Below, one piece after another: positions 1-4,524 of a stretch of 5,184 bases of DNA. A program made the position numbers and the translations under genes. The stretch is from Clostridium sp. CAG:245 (GTDB lineage Bacteria > Bacillota > Clostridia > TANB77 > CAG-508): positions 1 to 5,184 of the forward strand of contig FR880004.1 of assembly GCA_000435175.1 (NCBI GenBank), given 5' to 3'. How positions within the stretch are numbered: position 1 is the first letter of the stretch; the number at the start of each line of letters is the position of its first letter. Under the pieces are notes generated by a model. That model was not told the DNA's origin, ran no database searches, and was given only the letters and a program-made list of their open reading frames with translations.

Positions 1-41
1 ATTATATATCTAACCCATTCCCATATTTCATCCCAAGTCAT
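1..41 (-). CDS. 5' end of an unidentified gene (13 codons, runs off the left edge)
   Basis: An ATG at 41-39 on the minus strand opens a frame reading MTWDEIWEWVRYI before the window ends. The start is supported by a strong Shine-Dalgarno sequence, AGGTGG, about ten bases upstream at 52-57. The in-frame alternatives further upstream are not attractive, and the GTG codons inside the Shine-Dalgarno region run into a TGA. Thirteen residues are too few to assign a family. The start is rich in tryptophan and acidic residues, which would fit a short cytoplasmic tail ahead of a membrane segment, but that is only a guess. The gene is co-oriented with the Spo0A-like gene upstream, 299 bp away, and its leader contains two hairpins described separately. 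Confidence 0.6.
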   Translation of the reverse strand, partial: MTWDEIWEWVRYI

Positions 42-50
42 CTTGCGTTC

Positions 51-58
51 ACCACCTA
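51..58 (-). promoter_or_regulatory. Ribosome binding site of the left-edge gene
   Basis: The minus strand reads TAGGTGGT here, with AGGTGG about ten bases before the ATG at 41. This decides the start of the partial gene. The site abuts the A/T hairpin at 57-86, and its GTGGT can pair with the ACCAC of the next hairpin upstream, so access to it may be controlled by RNA folding. Confidence 0.6.
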
Positions 59-86
59 TCTTTTTATTTATTACAATAAAAAGATA
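57..86 (-). promoter_or_regulatory. 12-bp perfect A/T hairpin abutting the ribosome binding site
   Basis: Positions 57-68 (TATCTTTTTATT) and 75-86 (AATAAAAAGATA) are perfect reverse complements around a six-base loop. In the minus-strand transcript this stem ends exactly at the first base of the Shine-Dalgarno AGGTGG and starts at the base where the hairpin at 86-113 ends. It is too A/U-rich for a classical terminator. Its contact with the ribosome binding site suggests a translational role or a simple spacer structure. Confidence 0.45.
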
Positions 87-113
87 CCACTCGAGTGCCT
101 TGATACGAGTGGT
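86..113 (-). promoter_or_regulatory. 8-bp GC-containing hairpin with flanking T-runs (terminator or attenuator candidate)
   Basis: ACCACTCG (86-93) is the exact reverse complement of CGAGTGGT (106-113), with a 12-base loop. On the plus strand it is followed by five T at 113-117. On the minus strand it is followed by ATCTTTTTATT, so it resembles a short intrinsic terminator in either direction. Read on the minus strand it sits in the leader of the left-edge gene, where it could terminate read-through from the Spo0A-like gene or act as an attenuator. It also contains the ten-base palindrome CACTCGAGTG (88-97), which could instead be a protein site. Confidence 0.45.
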
Positions 114-240
114 TTTTAGAGGCGAACATCATGTGTAAATTTTGAAATTCTATAACATTTTATACAATTTCATTCGCACAAAATTTTCACTTTTTTCTTA
201 AATTTTATGAGTTTTTTTACCAATAGATAAAACTTAATCT

Positions 241-292
241 AAAAAAGAGTGTAATTTTAATATAAAGTCCTTATTGGAACACACACTTTTTT
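241..292 (-). terminator. Probable intrinsic terminator after the Spo0A-like gene
   Basis: Positions 241-252 and 281-292 form a 12-bp inverted repeat with a single A/A mismatch (248/285) and a 28-base loop. In minus-strand RNA the stem ends in ACACTC followed by six U, the form of an intrinsic terminator 49 bases after the stop codon at 341. The left arm can pair perfectly over 11 bp with 330-340 instead, right after the stop codon, but with a much longer loop. The long loop and A/U-rich stem keep confidence moderate. Confidence 0.5.
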
Positions 293-340
293 TCAGTGTC
301 AACTCCACTTTGTACATTATATAAAAACTCACTCTTTTTT

Positions 341-1117
341 TTAGATCTCTTTCTTTATTTTATCTACATAATAGTAAATGAATTCTACAGGTGTTGGTAC
401 ACCAGTATTATAATTTATGTGTGCTGTATAAAGTTTCTCTAAATCTTCAATAGCAGTTACTCTCCATGCACGCACTATCGCATTTTGCATAGCTCTATTT
501 ATAGTACTTGTAGGTCTTTTATGTTTTGATAACAAGTATTGATTTATAGAAACCTGACTATTCTCTCCTTCCTCAAATAACAAATATGTTATTGCATCAA
601 ATAAATATTTTCTGCCCTGCAAGTGTGATGCTATACCTATTAAATCTAATTCGTAATTTACCTTTTCCGCTATTAGTTTTTCTTGTTTTTCCTTTTCTTC
701 TTCTATTTCTTTTATATCTGTAGATGCTGTATTTGTATAATTGTTAAGTAATAGTAACGTGTTTATTACATTTTCCACATTATAGTTTTCTTGCTTCTTA
801 TAGAAAATGAAGTCAACTTTATTTTGATGTAAATAATCATATACTGAATCTGAATATACATTTGTTGTTACAACAATTTTTGGAATTTTACTTAGCTTCG
901 TAATTTTAAGCTTTTCTAAAAACTCAAATCCATTTCCAGTACCTGAATTTAGCTCTAAGTCTAAGATTACTCCATCAATATCATTTTCCTTTAGACATTT
1001 AATGCCTTCTTCTGTTGAGTTTGTTATCTTCACAAATGTCACATCATTCATTTTCTCGGCTAATTTTTTAAATTTATCTTGTTCCTTCTTTTCATCTTCA
1101 ATTAATATCAATTTCAT
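341..1117 (-). CDS. Response regulator with a Spo0A-type C-terminal DNA-binding domain (Spo0A paralogue)
   Basis: This 258-residue protein has a receiver domain (about 1-125), an acidic/lysine-rich, probably helical linker (about 133-153) and a Spo0A C-terminal domain (about 155-258). The receiver has the acidic pair E7/D8, phospho-acceptor D53, switch threonine T84 and a lysine at 107, so it looks able to be phosphorylated. The C-terminal domain shows Spo0A landmarks: IGIASHLQGRKYL (160-172), like IGVPAHIKGYLYL of Spo0A, the recognition-helix region 203-218 ending in AIVRAW, and PTPVEFI (241-247). The length is close to the 267 residues of Bacillus subtilis Spo0A. It is probably not the orthologue, because most DNA-contacting positions of the recognition helix differ and the SpoIVB gene that usually accompanies spo0A is absent nearby. 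The ATG follows the Shine-Dalgarno AGAAGGTGAT. No kinase gene adjoins it. It is divergent from the XRE gene and probably acts as a transcription factor with different target sites. Confidence 0.88.
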   Translation of the reverse strand: MKLILIEDEKKEQDKFKKLAEKMNDVTFVKITNSTEEGIKCLKENDIDGVILDLELNSGTGNGFEFLEKLKITKLSKIPKIVVTTNVYSDSVYDYLHQNKVDFIFYKKQENYNVENVINTLLLLNNYTNTASTDIKEIEEEKEKQEKLIAEKVNYELDLIGIASHLQGRKYLFDAITYLLFEEGENSQVSINQYLLSKHKRPTSTINRAMQNAIVRAWRVTAIEDLEKLYTAHINYNTGVPTPVEFIYYYVDKIKKEI

Positions 1118-1143
1118 TTCTACATCACCTTCTACTTCTTATT

Positions 1144-1150
1144 TTCGACA
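1144..1150 (-). promoter_or_regulatory. Candidate Spo0A box (TGTCGAA) upstream of the Spo0A-like gene
   Basis: The minus strand reads TGTCGAA, an exact match to the core of the known Spo0A binding site, 26 bases before the ATG of the Spo0A-like gene. It is the only exact copy I found on either strand of the window. It lies just downstream of a possible -10 element, about where transcription would start, so a bound protein would be expected to repress. A seven-base match can occur by chance, so position is the main argument. Confidence 0.4.
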
Positions 1151-1151
1151 T

Positions 1152-1162
1152 ATTCTATCATA
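1152..1162 (-). promoter_or_regulatory. Possible -10 region for the Spo0A-like gene
   Basis: The minus strand reads TATGATAGAAT, which contains two overlapping -10-like hexamers (TATGAT and TAGAAT). ATAGAAT also fits the RnnGAAT -10 form of sigma-H, which transcribes spo0A in Bacillus. No good -35 match to either sigma-A or sigma-H lies at the proper spacing, so the assignment is weak. Confidence 0.25.
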
Positions 1163-1230
1163 TATTGTCATGTTTTACCACATCTTCTATCTGCTTTTTG
1201 TCATCTATTTTTAATTTTTTCAAACTAAAA

Positions 1231-1244
1231 TCTATTAAAATAGA
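1231..1244. promoter_or_regulatory. Small palindrome, candidate operator before the XRE gene
   Basis: TCTATT (1231-1236) and AATAGA (1239-1244) form an inverted repeat with a two-base centre, immediately before the XRE ribosome binding site and covering a possible -10 sequence (TAAAAT, 1236-1241). The half-site TCTAT also occurs on the plus strand at 1154, 1186 and 1204 in the same divergent intergenic region. XRE-family regulators often bind such short dyads in their own promoter. The A/T-rich context makes chance occurrence possible. Confidence 0.3.
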
Positions 1245-1264
1245 GAAAGAAAGGATGTTTTATT

Positions 1265-1585
1265 ATGTTAAGAAAAGAAATAGGATTAAGAGTAAAAAAT
1301 ATACGTTTAAATATGAATATGACGAAGCAAAAAATGGCAGATTTGCTCGGTATTTCTGGACAATATCTTGGCATGATTGAACGTGGTGAAGGCACCCTGT
1401 CTGTTGATAAACTGAAGATACTTTGTGATATGACTGGTTTATCTGCTGATTATATTCTATTTGGTAAAGATTTTAATTCTACTCTAAACCTTTCTAAAAA
1501 ACTTTCAGGTTATTCTGATGAAGAAATAAAACTAGGTTGTGCAACGCTTGAAAATTTAGCCTTGTTTCTTAAACATATAGATTAA
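1265..1585 (+). CDS. XRE-family helix-turn-helix transcriptional regulator
   Basis: This 106-residue protein is the only plus-strand gene in the window. Residues about 6-66 form a Cro/C1-type (HTH_3) domain. The helix-turn-helix lies near 20-42, with the typical TKQKMADLLGIS, QYLGMIERGE and a DYILFG end (62-67). The remaining 40 residues (LNLSKKLSGYSDEEIKLG onward) are predicted helical and may serve dimerisation; I do not recognise them as a ligand-binding or peptidase domain. There is no signal peptide or membrane segment. The ATG at 1265 follows the Shine-Dalgarno AAAGGATG (1249-1256), and an earlier ATG in that sequence is in another frame. The gene is divergent from the Spo0A-like gene, which it may regulate together with itself, and it ends at a strong hairpin. 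SinR-like repressors are a loose comparison for the DNA-binding domain only. Confidence 0.88.
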   Translation: MLRKEIGLRVKNIRLNMNMTKQKMADLLGISGQYLGMIERGEGTLSVDKLKILCDMTGLSADYILFGKDFNSTLNLSKKLSGYSDEEIKLGCATLENLALFLKHID

Positions 1586-1590
1586 TAATT

Positions 1591-1632
1591 AGCCTATAAA
1601 TTTGAATTAACATTATTTCAAATTTATAGGCT
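1591..1632. terminator. Bidirectional terminator between convergent genes
   Basis: AGCCTATAAATTTGAA (1591-1606) and its exact reverse complement (1617-1632) enclose a ten-base loop. The 16-bp perfect stem lies five bases after the XRE stop codon and 37 bases beyond the stop of the convergent histidine kinase gene. It is followed by TTATT on the plus strand and AATTATTAAT on the minus strand. The U-tracts are weak, but the position and stem strength fit a shared terminator. Confidence 0.75.
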
Positions 1633-1669
1633 TTATTAAAATTAGTTTTCTGATATAAACTTATAAATA

Positions 1670-2869
1670 TTATTTCAAATATTTTATTTCAAACATTGTT
1701 CCTTTTCCCTCTTCCGACTCAACTTTGATATATCCGTTTGCTTTTTCTATTATTGTTTTTGCGAGCGAAAGTCCAATACCAATACTATTTTCAGAACTAT
1801 TTTTTGATTTGTAAAATCTTTCAAATATATGATTTATGTCTTTCTTACTTATTCCTTCTCCTTCATCTTTAATCTGTATTTTTACAAACACACTCGTATT
1901 TTCCACATTTATATAAATGTTAGAATTATCACTACTATGTTCCACAGCATTTTTTATTATGTTTGTAATTGCTTCTAATTGCCAATTGTAGTCAGCATTT
2001 ATTGTAGCCGCTTCGTCTATATTAGAAATTATTTTTATATTTTTTACATCTAATATTATTGCTAAATTTGATACGGCTTTATCTATTAAGTTCCTTACAT
2101 TTATTTCTTCATTTTTCATTACAATAGCTCCTGCATCAAATTTTGCAAGTTTCAGTAATGAGACTACCAAAGAAGAAATCCAGTCAACCTGTTTACTTAT
2201 CTCTTTTATGAACTCCTCTCTAGTTTTACTATCCATGTTTGGATTGTCTTCTATATTATCTAGCATTATTCTCATTGATGTAATTGGCGTTTTTATTTGG
2301 TGTGATATATCTGCCAAAGAATTACTTAGGCTCACTTTTTCTTTTTCACTATTTTCAGCAGTTTCTCTTAATAATATTGTAGTTTTATACAATTCATTTC
2401 TTAACCTTGATATTTCATCTTCTCCGTTTTCTTCTATTTTTAGCTTGTAGTTGCCTCTGTTTACTTCATTTAAATATCGATTTACTTCTCTTATTCTGAT
2501 TTCTTTTTTATTATTGTAATATATTACAATTAATATAATTACAATTCCAAATATCGAAATATATAATATGTTTATTTTTCTGTCTACATTTTTTTCATCT
2601 TCTAATTTTTTTATATAATTTTCATTATCTAAATAACCATATTTTTTTAATATATTGGTTTTGTTATTTTTAGTGTTTCTTAATATATTCAATATTTCTT
2701 CTTCTCTTACATCTGGATATTTTTCTATTACTGTATCAACTATATTCGATATTGCTAAATTTACTATATATTCATATTTTTCATTCTGCTTTTCTGAAAT
2801 ATAACAATATCCCAATATTGCAACAATTACTAAACATGCTCCGCATATTGCAATTTTAACTTTTTCCAT
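1670..2869 (-). CDS. Membrane sensor histidine kinase (HAMP-HisKA-HATPase_c)
   Basis: This 399-residue protein has a membrane segment at about 6-24, an extracytoplasmic region of about 75 residues (25-98, lysine/asparagine-rich, no known sensor fold recognised), a second membrane segment at about 99-118 and a HAMP-like linker (119-170). The dimerisation/phospho-acceptor domain has H190 in SHQIKTP. The ATPase domain has an N box (NIIKNAVEH, 303-311), a G1 box (DEGEGI, 335-340), an F box (IFERFYKS, 348-355) and a G2 box (GIGIGLSLAK region, 364-371). All catalytic motifs are intact. The gene starts 17 bp after the stop of the response regulator gene, and its Shine-Dalgarno sequence AGGGAG is in that gap, so the two form an operon. 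Kinases with a LADISHQIKTP core often sit beside FtsX/MacB-like ABC transporters, but none is in view. The signal is unknown. Confidence 0.95.
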   Translation of the reverse strand: MEKVKIAICGACLVIVAILGYCYISEKQNEKYEYIVNLAISNIVDTVIEKYPDVREEEILNILRNTKNNKTNILKKYGYLDNENYIKKLEDEKNVDRKINILYISIFGIVIILIVIYYNNKKEIRIREVNRYLNEVNRGNYKLKIEENGEDEISRLRNELYKTTILLRETAENSEKEKVSLSNSLADISHQIKTPITSMRIMLDNIEDNPNMDSKTREEFIKEISKQVDWISSLVVSLLKLAKFDAGAIVMKNEEINVRNLIDKAVSNLAIILDVKNIKIISNIDEAATINADYNWQLEAITNIIKNAVEHSSDNSNIYINVENTSVFVKIQIKDEGEGISKKDINHIFERFYKSKNSSENSIGIGLSLAKTIIEKANGYIKVESEEGKGTMFEIKYLK

Positions 2870-2886
2870 TTATTCTCACTCCCTGC

Positions 2887-3549
2887 TTACTTTTCAACTC
2901 TGTACCCGATTCCTTTAATAGTTTTAATTACATCATTTTCTCCGAGTTTTGCTCTTATTCTTTTTACATAAACAGTAAGCGTATTATCGTTTACAAAGTT
3001 TCCTGCCACATCCCAGATTTTATCTAAAATATTCTCTCTTGTTACAGTCTTTCCCATATTAGAGAACAACAGTACTAAAATTTTGTATTCGAGCGCTGTA
3101 AACACAATTTCTTCCTGTCCTACATATACTCTGGATGCATCTAAATCTATTATTACATTTCCTGCCTGTAGTTTATTGCTTTCTTCTTTTTCATATCTTC
3201 TTAAAATATTATTTATTCTTGATATTAACTCTCGTGGTCTAAAAGGTTTTACGACATAATCGTCTGCTCCTAAATCAAACCCATTTACAACATCTTGTTC
3301 TTCGTCTTTTGCTGTTAAAAATAATATCGGAGTCATCATATTTTTCTTAATATCTCTGCACAATTCAAAACCACTTCCATCTGGAAGCATTACATCTAAT
3401 ATTATTAGGTTAAACTCACTTTTGACAAGCTTGTCCTTAGCAGTCTTTACATCACTTGCAAGTTCTACTACAAATTTTTCTTGCTCTAATGAATATTTTA
3501 GCCCTTTCTGAATAGCCTCATTGTCTTCTACCAATAAAATTTTTTTCAT
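2887..3549 (-). CDS. OmpR/PhoB-family response regulator
   Basis: This 220-residue protein, the usual length for the family, has a receiver domain (about 1-117) with E8/D9, phospho-acceptor D52, switch threonine T79 and K101 in VVKPF. A winged-helix Trans_reg_C domain (about 127-218) follows, with the ALEYKIL, NTLTVYVKRIRAKLG and IKGIGYR landmarks. It should be phosphorylated by the kinase encoded 17 bp downstream and bind direct repeats in target promoters. The ATG follows the Shine-Dalgarno AAAGGGGA, and an earlier overlapping ATG is out of frame. The gene begins 64 bp after the gerQ-like stop codon, across a 34-bp palindrome, so it probably has its own promoter, though read-through from the germination genes cannot be excluded. 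Its targets are not visible, and autoregulation at the palindrome is possible. Confidence 0.95.
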   Translation of the reverse strand: MKKILLVEDNEAIQKGLKYSLEQEKFVVELASDVKTAKDKLVKSEFNLIILDVMLPDGSGFELCRDIKKNMMTPILFLTAKDEEQDVVNGFDLGADDYVVKPFRPRELISRINNILRRYEKEESNKLQAGNVIIDLDASRVYVGQEEIVFTALEYKILVLLFSNMGKTVTRENILDKIWDVAGNFVNDNTLTVYVKRIRAKLGENDVIKTIKGIGYRVEK

Positions 3550-3573
3550 TCATTTCCCCTTTTATAAATTTTA

Positions 3574-3607
3574 AGAAATAACTTATATTAAAATATAAAT
3601 TATTTCT
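3574..3607. promoter_or_regulatory. 34-bp imperfect palindrome between gerQ and the response regulator gene
   Basis: AGAAATAA (3574-3581) and TTATTTCT (3600-3607) pair exactly, and the inner bases continue as TTATATT/AATATAA. This gives about 15 pairs with one C/A mismatch (3582/3599) and a two-base centre. It begins six bases after the gerQ-like stop codon and ends about 24 bases before the regulator's ATG. No U-tract follows in the minus direction (TAAAATTTAT), so it is either a weak terminator of the germination operon or an operator for the two-component operon. Confidence 0.5.
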
Positions 3608-3613
3608 CTACTA

Positions 3614-3952
3614 TTAATAATACGTATTTCTATTATATTTGCTCATTTGCAGATAATTTGCATATATTCCTGTTGTTGATATTGTGATAAATTTTATTGC
3701 ATATATGTCACAATAAACTAAACTATCATTTTCAAATGAACGAAGCAAAATATAGCTTGCTCCAACATCTTCTAGTACACCAATTCTATCAACTAAATTA
3801 TTTGTTCCAATTAAAAATTCAACACGCATCAATTTTCCTATTTGTTCACGTAAAAATGCCGGTGTATATATTGGATTTTTCAAGGTTTCTGGCCAATTAT
3901 CTTGCTGGTTTGGATTTAGCAACTGTCTATTTTCTATTTCTTTATTTTCCAT
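3614..3952 (-). CDS. gerQ: GerQ-like spore protein, probable partner of CwlJ
   Basis: The protein has 112 residues. Residues about 29-92 follow the pattern of the GerQ (YwdL) core: YTPAFLREQIGKLMRVEFLIG, then GVLEDVGASYILLRS, then YAIKFITIS, which resembles the GKV-TFYFTYEGN, G-VE-AGRDHIIIS and V-FDY segments of Bacillus GerQ. In Bacillus, GerQ is a coat protein required for CwlJ to be present and active in the spore. This protein is much shorter than the 181 residues of B. subtilis GerQ. It has only a short N-terminal tail with a few Q and N residues and a lysine at 4, not the long glutamine-rich region. There is no signal peptide. The start has the Shine-Dalgarno GGAGG eight bases upstream; an ATG between them is out of frame. 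It follows cwlJ by 76 bp on the same strand, which is the best contextual support. Confidence 0.8.
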   Translation of the reverse strand: MENKEIENRQLLNPNQQDNWPETLKNPIYTPAFLREQIGKLMRVEFLIGTNNLVDRIGVLEDVGASYILLRSFENDSLVYCDIYAIKFITISTTGIYANYLQMSKYNRNTYY

Positions 3953-3983
3953 TTACCATTCCTCCATCAAGGTACTTTTGTCA

Positions 3984-4017
3984 GTTGAAAAAAATTGAAT
4001 CCACATAATCTTTCAAC
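3984..4017. repeat. Short inverted repeat between cwlJ and gerQ
   Basis: GTTGAAA (3984-3990) and TTTCAAC (4011-4017) are reverse complements separated by 20 bases, in the 76-bp gap between the two germination genes. No T-run follows on the minus strand. It may be an mRNA processing or stability structure, or chance; no confident promoter for gerQ was seen here. Confidence 0.25.
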
Positions 4018-4028
4018 AATACCTCTTT

Positions 4029-4475
4029 TTAAGTGTTATTATATAGAGGTGTTGGCTTGTAAAAGCAATGTTTGCCTAGCCTTGTATGCAAACTTCCTGA
4101 ACCATTTGCTGGGAAAGTGCTGCCACACGTTGGTCTAAATGGATTTAAGTACCACAAACAGTTATCTATCTCATTTAGCCTGTTACCTGATAATGCCCAA
4201 TCTGCAATGTTATAATGCACATCTGTCGGAGTCATGTTGTATATGTTTTGACGGTTATAGCTTCCACGTATAGTTTCTCTTGCACAGTCAAATTGTCCTT
4301 GTTGAAATAATATGTTTCTAATATTTCCCCCCTGCGAAATTCTTGCATATTCGCCGTTTGGGACATTTACTCTATTCATTATAACGCTTGCCACGGCCTT
4401 CATTCCATTGTCTCCTTCACCACCAGCTTCACATTGTATCATTCTTGCAATTAATTCTCTTTCCGAATACGCCAT
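4029..4475 (-). CDS. cwlJ: Spore cortex-lytic cell wall hydrolase, CwlJ type
   Basis: This 148-residue protein is the catalytic domain of the SleB/CwlJ family (Hydrolase_2) almost end to end, close to the 142 residues of B. subtilis CwlJ. The N-terminus ELIARMIQCEAGGEGDNG carries E16, which aligns with the family's catalytic glutamate, followed by GMKAVASVIMNR (24-35). The C-terminal half has NCLWYLNPF and LGKHCFYKP, matching SLWYFRP and KSHCFYQPT of CwlJ. There is no signal peptide and no peptidoglycan-binding repeat, as in CwlJ and unlike SleB. CwlJ is made in the mother cell, sits in the spore coat and degrades cortex containing muramic-delta-lactam during germination, for example when triggered by calcium dipicolinate. 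The Shine-Dalgarno AGAGGTG is eight bases before the ATG. The gene looks less AT-rich than its neighbours. The GerQ-like gene next door supports the assignment. Confidence 0.93.
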   Translation of the reverse strand: MAYSERELIARMIQCEAGGEGDNGMKAVASVIMNRVNVPNGEYARISQGGNIRNILFQQGQFDCARETIRGSYNRQNIYNMTPTDVHYNIADWALSGNRLNEIDNCLWYLNPFRPTCGSTFPANGSGSLHTRLGKHCFYKPTPLYNNT

Positions 4476-4494
4476 AAGTTTTACACCTCTTTTA

Positions 4495-4521
4495 TATTAT
4501 ATGTGAATGTAAAGCTTATGT
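4495..4521 (-). promoter_or_regulatory. Candidate mother-cell (sigma-K/sigma-E type) promoter of cwlJ
   Basis: The minus strand has AC (4521-4520), 16 bases, then CATATAATA (4503-4495). This fits the sigma-K form AC-N16-CATAnnnTA, and the -10 part also resembles the sigma-E form CATACAnT. A sigma-E -35 (ATA) is present but three bases too close. It lies directly before the cwlJ ribosome binding site, which leaves a very short leader. In B. subtilis cwlJ is mother-cell expressed, which agrees with this reading. Confidence 0.4.
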
Positions 4522-4524
4522 TCA

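Larger units (their letters stand above)
42..340. other. Gene-free, repeat-rich intergenic region
   Basis: No reading frame of convincing length with a ribosome binding site was found on either strand in these 299 bases. The region holds, from right to left, a terminator-like inverted repeat (241-292) with an alternative arm at 330-340, an A/T-rich stretch (about 120-240) with nothing recognisable except weak -10-like sequences, and two abutting hairpins (57-113) just before the left-edge gene. It therefore works as the 3' region of the Spo0A-like gene and the leader of the next gene. I recognise no known riboswitch consensus or tRNA fold in it. Confidence 0.7.

Noticed and set aside
297..302. 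A perfect TTGACA -35 hexamer on the minus strand after the Spo0A-like gene.
   Set aside because: At the proper spacing the -10 position reads TTCCAA, which is not a credible -10, and no alternative fits at 16-18 bp.
1002..1214. A 70-codon plus-strand reading frame.
   Set aside because: It lies antisense to the start of the Spo0A-like gene, gives a low-complexity S/F-rich protein and has no ribosome binding site. The same applies to the plus-strand frames at 2208-2450, 3697-4008, 4312-4506 and 4791-4994.
1165..1380. A plus-strand frame overlapping the XRE gene.
   Set aside because: The encoded sequence has no recognisable features, whereas the +1265 frame has a clear helix-turn-helix domain and a proper ribosome binding site.
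3247..3253. TACGACA, one mismatch from a Spo0A box on the opposite strand.
   Set aside because: It is inside the response regulator coding sequence and imperfect, so there is no reason to call it a site.
4021..4050. Inverted repeat ACCTCT/AGAGGT around the cwlJ stop codon.
   Set aside because: It is only six base pairs with an 18-base loop, overlaps coding sequence and has no U-tract after it; probably chance.
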